Below are positions 53,001 to 58,975 of a stretch of DNA of 64,000 nucleotides, piece after piece. A program made the position numbers and the translations under genes. The DNA is from Callipepla californica brunnescens (Eukaryota; Chordata; Aves; Galliformes; Odontophoridae), in the NCBI GenBank assembly GCA_023055505.1, contig JALIRH010000001.1:11079467-11143466 (forward strand), given 5' to 3'. The notes under the pieces were generated by a model. It was not told the DNA's origin. It made no database searches and saw only the letters and a program-made list of their open reading frames with translations. Position 1 is the stretch's first letter; every line of letters starts with the position of its first letter.

Positions 53001-56000
53001 GCTTGTCCATGACCTGTCACCTTGAACTTGAAATGCTGTATCAACAGTACTACTTTGTTGTTTGTCTTTGTAGTGGCAGCCACGTGGTGTTGAAGGATAA
53101 GAAGGCATTCTGTTGAACACAGTAATGCAGTACGTTCACCCCTGTACCCACCTATTCCTGATTGTAATGCATTCATGTTTTTTGAAGCTTTGTCTTCCAG
53201 TAGCAAAAACTTTGTCTTATTCCCTAATTAAATAATGAGTTGTTTGTAAAGTGGAAATCGTGTATTCATTGTGTGCTGTCAGAAATCTGTTTTTCTTGCC
53301 TTCTATCCTCGTCAGTATTTTAGAGTATTGTTCTGATTATTTTTTTCTGCGTTCTTTAGTGGGGAATTGAAATCTTGAGTTTCAAATACACTTGTACCAT
53401 GAAGAATATCAACACCATAGTACCAAGCTAAAATTGATTACGTGGGTAGTGTAGTGACTTTAGTCTTTTCCTGTACTGCGCTTGCTCCCTGCAGTGTTCC
53501 TGCTTTTACAGGAGTTTACAAAATAAATGTCAGAGACACATGCAACTTATTTAGGATTTGTATAAACGCAGCTAAAGTTCAGTGATCTTCAACTTAATCC
53601 AGAGTTGGTAAAACTTGCACATGCACAGAGATCCTTGCAAAAGCAAAGGAAGACCCTTTTTTTTCTTACTTCTGCTGGTCTGGAAGACTTGTGAGTATTA
53701 TGTAGCATGTAATTGTAAATTTTCTTCTGTTTCAGCACCACCACCACCGCCACCATGCAGAGGAGGACCCCCTCCGCCTCCACCGCCGCCTCCCCACAGC
53801 TCAGGCCCTCCTCCTCCCCCTGCCAGGGGCCGAGGGGCACCGCCTCCACCTCCCTCAAGAGCCCCGACAGCAGCACCTCCACCCCCACCTCCATCCAGAC
53901 CAGGTGCCGCGGTGCCCCCACCTCCCCCCAACAGGATGTATCCTCCTCCTCCACCAGTGCATTCATCCTCTGCTCCATCCAGTCCTCCTCCTCCACCACC
54001 GCCGCCAGCTACCAGCTCATCCGCTCCCCCTCCGCCGCCGCCTCCTCCGCCGCCTCCTGGTCCTCCGCCACCACCAGGCCTTCCTTCAGAGGTCGATCAC
54101 CAGCTTCCAGTCCCTGCAGGAAACAAAGCAGCACTCCTAGATCAAATCAGAGAAGGAGCCCAGTTAAAGAAAGTAGAACAGAACAGTCGACCGGTGTCTT
54201 GCTCAGGAAGAGATGCGTTGCTAGACCAGATACGGCAGGGGATACAGCTCAAATCTGTAAGTAAAAGTTCCTCATTAAGTCCCCTTGGGTGCCTGCAGGA
54301 TTGCAGTATGAACAGTGACTTGTGGCAGCTTTTGGAATGATGCTTTAAACAATACTACTGGATAAATGATTAGAAAGTGAGAATAATATGAATGAGTACT
54401 GATGCACAAAATTATTCTTGTTTAAAAACTTCTCACTTTTCAGTAACGCTTTAAGCACACAGTAATGTTTGCTGCCACAGTGTCGTGGCTGTGAAGAACT
54501 TCTGCAAGAGCTATCAGAGATTGCTGATGTCATGAATGTGGCAAATCACATCAAATCTTCTAAACAGCTGCAGGGGATGAGTTAGGCAGTAGTGGTACTG
54601 GAAGGCAGATACTTGAATGTTGCTTTTGAAATCCTTAATCCTGAATATGGACTGAACAAAGTTACGTTATGGTGAAAGAATATAGTGAAACTTCCTGTTT
54701 CAAGGTAAGTTTTTAACTTATAAAAGAAACTGTAGTTTCATTCTTCCCTGTGAATGCATCGATGTTATAAGGAGGTGTTTTGAGAAGCACACAGACTCTG
54801 TTTTGCTCATAGTGTCATAACTACTCTCTTTTTTCCAAGGTATCTGATGGCCAGGAGAGTGCACCACCTACACCTGCACCCACCTCAGGAATTGTGGGTG
54901 CGTTAATGGAGGTTATGCAGAAAAGGAGCAAAGCCATTCATTCTTCAGGTAAGCCAGGTGGAGCTCTTCCGACTTCTGGTTTTCAGGTGTTAACATTTCT
55001 ACTGAACATAAACTGCAGGGAGGAAGCGTGGATTTTCGGGATGCAGTCGAACACAAAATGCTCAGGCAGAGCACTGGTGATGGTTTGAGTGGGTGCTTTG
55101 TGCTGCTTTGAATTACTGGTGTAGAGTAGCTTATTGGATTTAAACCTCCTAATCAAGGCTGGTATCCTTTATTAAAAAAATTTCTTACAGCTGACTTTTT
55201 TTGGAATTATCTGAAACACTTTCCTAAAATGCTTTGGAAAGGCTTTCAGTGATGTGTCTCTGTAAGCCAGGGCTGCTGCAGAAGGTCACACGCTGAGGAG
55301 TGTGACGTCCTGTGTGCTTTGGATGCCACCTGCTGGGTAACAAGCAGATAACTCGTGTCACCTGCCCAGTCCCATCCTGGTACTGAATCACTTATCTACA
55401 GTGCTTGGGAAAAGTAAGGCTGGAAGATGATTTGTGCTTCTCCTTGTTATAGCAGTTTGTAATAAATGCAGTAGCTGCAGCACAGCTGTTGAGGTGCACC
55501 TCTTCCGTTCAGACTCAAATTCATGTTTTTCTTTCAGAGCTGGCAGAGTCCCAGATCTGCCCTTGCACTCTGTGTACCATTTTACCATTAAATGTCGTTT
55601 CAGTGCTTTGGTGCCCGGTGTAGTCATCTCCCACGCTGATTCTTCACACAAATGAATTACTGGAAGGGTGCTAAATACAGCATTTCCTGGAAGGGAAAAT
55701 GCTCGTGCCAAACAAATCATTCATTTATATCGATAGAAATCTGTAGCATGTAAAAACTAAGAGTGGAAGGCTGGATAAAGGTAACAAATGTGACACTGAA
55801 GCTGATGTGCATTGGAATATTCCAGGAACCACAACAGTCCTAAGCTCACAAAAATATTTTTGTCTGCTTGTACAGTAGAAGATGCTATCCTGTTACAGAA
55901 CAACCCTGAGATAGCAGTTCCTAGGCTCTAGAAATTAATCTGTCTTAAGCTTAAGATTCAATCTGGAGCAAGCTGGCTGCTCTCACGTTCTCTAGAAAGG

Positions 56001-56337
56001 AGGAATAGAGTATGCCATGAGAATTTGACTGTTTCCTTTTTTATCCAAAAACAAGATTTTTTATTTTTTTTCCTATGGAAAGGATGAAGGTTTAACTTTT
56101 CTTTCATGGTCAACTGAATGCCATGTCCAGCAATGTTCAGATTTAGTGTTACATCATCTTGTCCTGATGACCTCCTTGAACTGTTTGTTCTTTCTTCAGA
56201 AGGCTCTGGGAAAAAATTGCACTTCTGTAATGAGAATTTGATGCATGCAGGTGTTGTGTTTTTCCTGTTTTTTAGATGAAGATGAGGATGAAGATGATGA
56301 AGAAGACTTTGAAGATGATGACGAATGGGATGATTGA
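10924..56337 (+). CDS. WASL: WASL, neural Wiskott-Aldrich syndrome protein (N-WASP), 11 exons
   Basis: Actin nucleation-promoting factor that activates the Arp2/3 complex downstream of Cdc42 and PIP2. Joining the 11 exons listed below gives 1518 nt and 505 residues, the length of human N-WASP. Domains by residue: WH1/EVH1 about 34-138 (binds WIP family); basic patch 186-197 ([12 protein letters not shown], phosphoinositide binding); CRIB core 203-216 ([14 protein letters not shown], Cdc42 binding); GBD continuing to about 274 with Tyr256 in AIYDF, the regulatory phosphotyrosine site; proline-rich region 276-398 (SH3 and profilin ligands); WH2 motifs 405-422 and 433-450, each with LLDQIR; central motif about 467-482; acidic tail 486-505 with the penultimate-region Trp503 required for Arp2/3. 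Start chosen at 10,924 because it matches the family N-terminus and has G at -3. No frameshift or premature stop is seen. The gene appears intact. Confidence 0.98.
11050..11088. repeat. GCCGN-type short tandem repeat
   Basis: Imperfect GCCGC/GCCGT/GCCGA units follow directly after the exon 1 donor, within the CpG island. It is likely replication-slippage variation and potentially polymorphic. Confidence 0.7.
13664..13684. repeat. Poly(T) tract
   Basis: Twenty-one consecutive T residues in intron 1. Simple repeat. Confidence 0.9.
21440..23226 (+). mobile_element. CR1 LINE, long decayed copy with EN and RT remnants
   Basis: Sense-strand CR1 inside intron 1. It starts with a segment resembling CR1 coding sequence (GTTGAAGTGCCTCTGAACC). 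It includes an endonuclease remnant translating as [10 protein letters not shown], a connector translating as [12 protein letters not shown], reverse-transcriptase motifs at 22,044-22,550, and a characteristic 3' end (GAGGTTGTGTGTGCTCCATC, then GATCTTTAAGGTTCCCTCCA). Compared with the family's roughly 4.5-kb full length it is 5'-truncated and has internal deletions: EN jumps to the connector, and RT jumps to the 3' region. Numerous stops and frameshifts make it inactive. The left edge is approximate. Confidence 0.93.
22044..22550 (+). pseudogene. CR1 ORF2 reverse-transcriptase fragment
   Basis: An open stretch of 168 codons within the CR1 copy. It shows RT landmarks in order: [10 protein letters not shown] (motif A, aspartate present), [14 protein letters not shown] (motif B-like), and KFAVDT where CR1 enzymes carry FADD, so one catalytic aspartate of motif C has become valine. 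The frame begins mid-domain and lacks the endonuclease and the C-terminal part. It cannot encode an active enzyme. Non-LTR retrotransposon origin is secure from these motifs and from the flanking CR1 3' sequence. Confidence 0.92.
23227..27319 (+). other. WASL intron 1, middle part
   Basis: Non-coding intronic sequence without recognisable repeats or exons. Short frames on both strands (for example near 23,650-24,030 and 26,240-26,540) are not supported by motif or splice evidence. Confidence 0.65.
27320..27870 (+). mobile_element. CR1 LINE 3' fragment
   Basis: Sense-strand 5'-truncated CR1. Recognisable blocks are TGTGTCCAGTTCTGGAGTCC, GGCCTGGAGAAGAGATGGCT, AGACTAGATATTGGGAAGAA and the 3' terminus GATGATCTTAAAGGCCCCTT followed by ACCATTCTGTGATTACTG. 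It resembles the 27-kb family pattern of the copy at 21.4-23.2 kb but is less decayed. A 22-nt A-tract follows directly. Confidence 0.94.
27875..27896. repeat. Poly(A) tract abutting CR1 3' end
   Basis: Twenty-two A residues begin about five bases after the CR1 terminus. CR1 elements normally end in short 8-bp repeats rather than poly(A), so the tract is more likely a local simple repeat or a separate event. Confidence 0.85.
27897..32387 (+). other. WASL intron 1, 3' middle part
   Basis: Intronic sequence with scattered T-tracts (for example near 30,350 and 31,278). Frames of up to about 139 codons (31,815-32,234, + strand, and 29,001-29,408, - strand) are unremarkable in composition and lack family motifs. 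No RNA gene or exon is recognised. Confidence 0.6.
32388..32512 (+). mobile_element. Old CR1 LINE 3' scrap
   Basis: GAGCACTGGAACAAGCTCCC, then a degraded segment and GGAGGCTGGACTGGAGGACT parallel the 3' region of CR1 (gcactggaacaggctgccc ... ggttggactagatgacc). The divergence is high, so it is an old insertion. Edges are approximate. Confidence 0.7.
32513..36321 (+). other. WASL intron 1, 3' part to exon 2 acceptor
   Basis: Ends with the acceptor TTCTTTTCTAG before exon 2. A 153-codon minus-strand frame at 35,647-36,108 lies about 200 bp before exon 2 and has no recognisable motif. No other structure is supported. Confidence 0.65.
36322..36456 (+). CDS. WASL: WASL exon 2 (residues 40-84)
   Basis: Encodes [20 protein letters not shown] through [10 protein letters not shown], the central strands of the WH1 domain that bind WIP. 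Phase 0 at both ends; acceptor TTTTCTAG|ACG and donor AAG|GTAAGC. The KKCCGVAC segment has two adjacent cysteines. Confidence 0.97.
36457..37646 (+). other. WASL intron 2
   Basis: 1190 bp, GTAAGC...TTTTTTCCAG. AT-rich, no repeat or exon recognised. Confidence 0.85.
37647..37733 (+). CDS. WASL: WASL exon 3 (residues 85-113)
   Basis: Encodes [20 protein letters not shown] then GYFHTFAGD, conserved WH1 core. Phase 0 at both ends; acceptor TTTCCAG and donor GAT|GTGAGT. Confidence 0.97.
37734..38295 (+). other. WASL intron 3
   Basis: 562 bp. It contains an exact 17-bp tandem duplication at 38,064-38,097 and an ATT-triplet run at about 38,266-38,281 just upstream of the exon 4 polypyrimidine tract and acceptor TTTTTTTCAG. 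Confidence 0.85.
38064..38097. repeat. 17-bp exact tandem duplication
   Basis: TTTGTTAATATGAGCTC occurs twice head-to-tail without mismatch (38,064-38,080 and 38,081-38,097). This suggests a recent slippage or duplication event in intron 3. Confidence 0.9.
38296..38392 (+). CDS. WASL: WASL exon 4 (residues 114-146, last codon split)
   Basis: Encodes [20 protein letters not shown] then [12 protein letters not shown], the C-terminal helix of WH1. Ends in phase 1 (TCT G|GTAAAT); the first base of Glu146 comes from this exon. Confidence 0.97.
39748..40030. repeat. AT-rich low-complexity region
   Basis: Includes runs of alternating TA around 39,756-39,768 and 39,944-39,953 and almost no G or C. 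Simple, low-complexity intronic DNA. Confidence 0.75.
40039..41785 (-). pseudogene. Possible decayed antisense retrocopy, unidentified
   Basis: On the minus strand two open frames adjoin: 41,738 down to 41,415 and 41,514 down to 41,137, offset by one base near 41,540. Further short coding-like stretches follow to about 40,605. Purine-first codon bias is visible in both. On the same strand an ATTAAA (complement of 40,069-40,074) lies about 15 nt before an A15 tract (complement of 40,039-40,053), the layout expected at the end of a processed copy. I do not recognise the protein. Against this, frames of this length are expected by chance in 64 kb, and the offset region also resembles a 3' splice site (TTTTCTCTTCCTAG). 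Treat as a hypothesis. Confidence 0.22.
42842..42865 (+). CDS. WASL: WASL exon 5, 24-nt microexon (residues 146-154, both end codons split)
   Basis: AA AAA AGA CGA GAC CCG CCC AAT G supplies KRRDPPN and completes Glu146 and begins Gly154, exactly filling the family sequence between exons 4 and 6. Acceptor TTTTTTAACAG, donor GTAAGC. Flanked by introns of about 4.4 and 4.5 kb. Too short for standard gene finders. Confidence 0.95.
44823..44842. repeat. Poly(T) tract
   Basis: Twenty consecutive T residues followed by AG. Simple repeat in intron 5. Confidence 0.9.
45179..45538 (+). CDS. Unidentified 119-codon ORF inside WASL intron 5
   Basis: An ATG-to-TAA frame, same strand as WASL, with coding-like base use: G is enriched at codon position 1 and T/C at position 3, unlike surrounding intron. 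The predicted protein is acidic to neutral with no signal peptide, membrane segment or motif that I recognise; it begins [20 protein letters not shown] and ends [13 protein letters not shown]. An in-frame TAA lies four codons before the ATG. A consensus-like donor (GATG|GTAAGA, about 45,455) lies within it. It could be a pseudogene fragment, an exon of an unannotated transcript, or chance. Length alone is not significant in a window of this size. Confidence 0.25.
   Translation: MFCTTFSGAPSEDVTDADIIGCLRPLYCQVLPNDELYMPLSSSLIELSIPDGESACVLMGKILLDINMAVLEEDSSFQGSFIPRGSLMSKPDGKKNFQLEGFTVISGMNINIKELGISP
47406..47574 (+). CDS. WASL: WASL exon 6 (residues 154-210, end codons split)
   Basis: Begins by completing Gly154, then [20 protein letters not shown] and the basic patch [12 protein letters not shown], which binds PIP2, followed by the CRIB start ADIGTPSNF. 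Ends TTC CA|GTAAGG in phase 2; Gln210 is split across intron 6. Confidence 0.97.
48310..48405 (+). mobile_element. CR1 LINE 3' end, short
   Basis: ACCTGTGCAACCTGGGCTAG, GGGAGCTGCTTTGGCAGGGG, GTTGGACTCAATCACTGG, then CCTTCCAACCCCTACAGTTC. It is almost identical over most of its length to the CR1 3' end at about 63,270-63,370, so both belong to the same subfamily. Heavily 5'-truncated. Confidence 0.93.
49090..49185 (-). mobile_element. CR1 LINE fragment, antisense
   Basis: CATCCCTTCTCTCCTCTGGA, CAGGTCCCTCAGCATTCCCT and CATAAGCAAAATGCTGTAGG parallel the antisense CR1 block (CTCCCTCAGCCTTTCCTCAT...GATGCTCCAG). Internal CR1 segment without either terminus; moderately diverged. Confidence 0.75.
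49422..49464 (+). CDS. WASL: WASL exon 7 (residues 210-224)
   Basis: A 43-nt exon that completes Gln210 and encodes [14 protein letters not shown], the second half of the CRIB motif that contacts Cdc42. Phase 0 at its end; donor GAT|GTAAGT. Confidence 0.97.
49465..49748 (+). other. WASL intron 7
   Basis: Only 284 bp, the shortest intron of the gene. About 125 bp of it (49,601-49,725) is a mariner-like fragment extending to roughly 25 nt before the exon 8 acceptor ACTTGCAG. Confidence 0.9.
49601..49725 (+). mobile_element. Mariner-like element fragment in intron 7
   Basis: Begins after TATAATA with AGTCACTCCAGAAGTAATGC, then TTTCCATGGAAACTACAAGA and GATACAGAGAACAC. It aligns in order with the copy at 2608-2765 (TCACTCCAAAAGTAACGCC... 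AATACAACAGCTACAAAGAG). The right part (CCTCAGTACAAACAATATTT) matches TCTCAGCTACAAAATTCATC of the other copy more weakly. Same orientation as the first copy. Family assignment (Galluhop/Mariner1_GG) is from memory. Confidence 0.6.
49749..49902 (+). CDS. WASL: WASL exon 8 (residues 225-276, last codon split)
   Basis: Encodes [20 protein letters not shown] and [20 protein letters not shown] with RRQ at the end: the GBD helices that bind either Cdc42 or the C-terminal VCA segment in the autoinhibited form. Tyr256 is in AIYDF. Ends in phase 1 (CAA G|GTAGGC). Confidence 0.97.
49903..53735 (+). other. WASL intron 8
   Basis: 3833 bp. It contains a possible 18-nt cassette exon (50,671-50,688), several T-tracts (about 51,389-51,404 and 51,446-51,456) and a small imperfect repeat cluster of ATGCCTAGAAT around 52,626-52,650. 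It ends with TTTTCTTCTGTTTCAG. No CR1 copy is recognised. Confidence 0.8.
50671..50688 (+). other. WASL: Possible cryptic or alternative 18-nt microexon
   Basis: TTACATTTATTTCTAG precedes GGCCCCCACGGTGGAGTG, which is followed by GTATGT. In the frame set by exon 8 (phase 1) it would insert G-P-P-R-W-S just before the proline-rich region and leave the downstream frame intact, since 18 is a multiple of three. Splice sites are plausible but not strong, and known N-WASP lacks this insert. No expression evidence is available. Confidence 0.2.
53736..54256 (+). CDS. WASL: WASL exon 9 (residues 276-449): proline-rich region and both WH2 motifs
   Basis: Largest coding exon, 521 nt. It opens [11 protein letters not shown] and contains about ten oligoproline blocks separated by SRAP, GRGAP and NRMYPPPPP, the SH3 (Nck, Grb2, cortactin-type) and profilin ligands. 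It then encodes [18 protein letters not shown] (WH2-1, 405-422) and [17 protein letters not shown] (most of WH2-2, 433-450). Each WH2 binds one actin monomer. Ends phase 0 at TCT|GTAAGT. The CCN-rich repeat produces long spurious frames in other phases and on the other strand. Confidence 0.97.
54257..54839 (+). other. WASL intron 9
   Basis: 583 bp, GTAAGT...TTTTTTCCAAG. Reading through from exon 9 adds 28 codons before a stop at 54,338-54,340. No repeat recognised. Confidence 0.85.
54840..54948 (+). CDS. WASL: WASL exon 10 (residues 450-486, last codon split)
   Basis: Encodes [20 protein letters not shown] then [33 protein letters not shown] is the central (cofilin-homology) amphipathic helix, which contacts Arp2/3 and, in the closed state, the GBD. 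Ser484 and Ser485 precede the acidic tail and correspond to the known CK2 sites. Ends TCA G|GTAAGC in phase 1. Confidence 0.97.
54949..56275 (+). other. WASL intron 10
   Basis: 1327 bp. No repeat family or exon recognised. The acceptor is TTTTTCCTGTTTTTTAG. Read-through from exon 10 would replace the acidic tail by about 45 unrelated residues. Confidence 0.85.
56276..56337 (+). CDS. WASL: WASL exon 11, coding part (residues 486-505 and stop)
   Basis: Encodes [20 protein letters not shown] and TGA (56,335-56,337). This is the acidic motif with the conserved Trp503 that binds Arp2/3. The last residues are EWDD, where human has EWED. Confidence 0.97.
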
Positions 56338-56719
56338 TCATATATTATATTATATATATATTTTTTAAGGTGAATGATATACTAAACACTACTTTCTGTC
56401 TATGGATTCTGTAAAATTATTATGTAAATGTTCTACCAATTTGCTGTATATTTTTGTTGCCTTTTGCTTTTTTATTAATCTGTGCAATACCTCATTTAAT
56501 CTGTAAAGGTTTGTCATAATCCTCTATAAAGCTACTCCCTGTTAATGTGTGCAAGTTTACACCTGAACGATCATGTACATGTGAATACTTTCCATTCCAT
56601 CAGTAAGGGAGTTTAAATGTAACATGTGAGACTGACAAAAACCTTAATGTAATTTAGTTATAATGCAAGAAGGAAAACACTATTTTCATACCCTACTTTT
56701 TCTGTATCTAAATTTTCTT

Positions 56720-56725
56720 ATTAAA
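56720..56725 (+). terminator. Candidate proximal polyadenylation signal (ATTAAA)
   Basis: Variant hexamer about 385 nt after the stop codon. It would give a short 3' UTR isoform. Confidence 0.3.
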
Positions 56726-57275
56726 ACCTAGTATAGCACTATGTTCTTTAAGTGATGCAGCTCTTAGTTTATTTAGCCCCTTCATTTCAAATGCAATGCT
56801 ACTTGAATGTTGAGGCTGTTTTAATACTATTGCATGGTTTCAGATACGTCACAACGTTGCCGTTCAGATCTTAGCAGTGTACTCTGAGCAACAAAATCAC
56901 TACGGAAGAGCACAGCTGGTTGTGAAGGTTGCCTTGCCCGAACTGTAGCAATGCTGACTGCCACTGAGCAGCAGTAGTAATGGAATGCTTCAATTAGGGA
57001 ACTCTCTATCAGAAGTTAAACAGGATGGCTTTACATTGTGATAAAAGCATCTTTGATGCAGACCAGGTCAGTCCTTTTTTTTTTTTCTCCTAGCTCTCTA
57101 CTTTAAGAATGAAGAGATGTAAATTACTGGGGGCTGTACGGAAGGCTCACGATTGCTACAGTTTGATTTATTTTTTAAATCATTTTTATGCGGTTTTCAA
57201 GCGGAAGGGCTGCGTTTAATGCTTGCTTCAATAATGCTGAGTTACTTTTAAAAATTTGTAGGGCATTGGTGTACT

Positions 57276-57281
57276 AATAAA
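57276..57281 (+). terminator. Candidate internal polyadenylation signal (AATAAA)
   Basis: Canonical hexamer about 940 nt after the stop, with TTTGTGTT about 30 nt downstream. Plausible alternative end. Confidence 0.4.
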
Positions 57282-58949
57282 GGAAACATAAGCGGGATTA
57301 CTTTGCAGTCTTTGTGTTACGGTAGGCGACAAGTTCTGAAACACCAGTCCTACATCCAGAAAGCTGGAGAGCCGTTAACCCACAGTATATGGTTTGACGA
57401 CGCACTGAACTTCATGGCAATGTTCTGTTTCCATACGCTGGCTTTAAGACCAAGGGTTGTGATGGAGATCGAGCCCCCTGTTCACAGGAGTAGTATTTGA
57501 ATAAGCAGACGGAAAATGGGATTTTCATTTCGCAGCTTGGACATTTATACATTGTATTTGTAGTGCAGTCAACATCGGCGTATCTGCCTATTACGAAATA
57601 CTAATCTTTGCTATGTGGGTATTTAATATCTGCAGCGTTAATTACTGTACTTACTGTAATTTTCAGGTAGAAATTAAAACAAAAAAAGCAAAAAAAAAAC
57701 ATATGACACAGAATGTTTAGTTAAGTCAGTCATATTTGGATCACAGTTAATGCGTAGTGTCTTGGGTCCTTGACTGCAGTCAAGGTGTCAAACTGAATTT
57801 AAGTTATCAGAATTGTATTGACTGAAACCCAGTGATGACCTGATGTTGGCAGGCTGGACCTGCACGATATGGCTTGGATTTCTAACCCAGTTATAACCTA
57901 GTCTCTAGTGAATTAATTTAGTCATATGAGAAGAAAGGAAAGTTGCTTAAAAGTAGTGGGAGAGTTAAGGTTGTAGTTAAATTATTCAGAAGATGCTAAC
58001 TTCCTTCTGAGAGTAATTTAAGCACATAACGTGAGGGGGAAAAAAAAACAAACTTCCAAGTGGTCTGATTTTCTTGCAGTAACTTTCTCATTGCCCTCTG
58101 CTGCTGGAAACACTTTCTGCTAGCTTTGCTGCTCTGGTGGCTTGAATGTTGGATCAGGTGCAGCCACAGGTAGCTAATGGCAGTGGAGTGAAGAACCTGT
58201 GTAGGAGGAAAGTACTTGTGTGGCTTTCAGATAACTTCTGGCACTGCTCCTTCATTGTTTTACTGCATATAGGGCATTTTAAATTAAGCAGATGAGGCCT
58301 AGACGTTTTCCTAACGTGCTACTAGATATGTTTAGCTGTTACGTTCCCAGAGCTGGAATTTCTGTAATATAGTTAGTAATTAAGCGTCACGGTTCATTAA
58401 TCAGTTTTCTCTTCCAGGTTTTTGGAGCTCTGAAGTTACGTTATTGAGTAAAACTTTAATTTGTAGATACTGGCCAAAGAAAGCTTTTGGTTCTTCGTTT
58501 CCTTATCTTCATGCGAAAAGTACACTCACAGTCTGTGGTGTCCAGGTTAATATTTACTTTAAAGTAGCATACGTACACGATAAATTTCAGGCATAAAGAC
58601 TGCAGTGGCAGTTAAGTTAGTCATAACTGCATGCTTCAGCACTCTGCTACTCGCACTCTGAGCAGAAGATAACATTTCATGATGCTGTTGCATTGCTGCT
58701 AAACATTGTAATGAAGGCCTCTCTTACGTATCCTGGTTAGCCTTAGCCATTAACAAACTAGCATGAGGCTTTGTATCTCAACACTCTATGTGCATAGACA
58801 ATTTCAGCTAGCCACTTGTATGTATGGAATCCGTAAGAACTTCTCAATCATTCAGTTCTCCATTTATCAAACTGAAATTTTTAGTATGTGAATTTTTGAA
58901 ATGTACAGTGAATAGGATGTTGCACTGGTGGCAATTCATCATGGAGCGT

Positions 58950-58955
58950 AATAAA
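58950..58955 (+). terminator. Candidate distal polyadenylation signal (AATAAA)
   Basis: Canonical hexamer followed about 35 nt later by a strong GT-rich element GTGTGGTTTGTGAGTG. Best candidate for the main WASL transcript end. Confidence 0.6.
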
Positions 58956-58975
58956 ATTAATTTGACCCAACTAGT

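Larger units (their letters stand above)
56338..58975 (+). other. WASL: WASL 3' UTR (inferred extent)
   Basis: Starts right after the stop with an AT-only stretch (TATATTATATTATATATATA). Possible polyadenylation signals are ATTAAA at 56,720, AATAAA at 57,276, ATTAAA at 57,673 and AATAAA at 58,950. The last is followed by a GT-rich element (GTGTGGTTTGTGAGTG), which suits a distal end near 58,975 and a kilobase-scale UTR as in mammals. The exact end is inferred. Confidence 0.6.

Noticed and set aside
53589..53999. 136-codon minus-strand frame and a 169-codon plus-strand frame over the proline exon
   Set aside because: Shadows of the CCN-rich WASL exon 9 in other frames.
55958..56341. 127-codon minus-strand frame
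   Set aside because: It begins with the antisense of the acidic exon 11 and continues into intron; no independent support.
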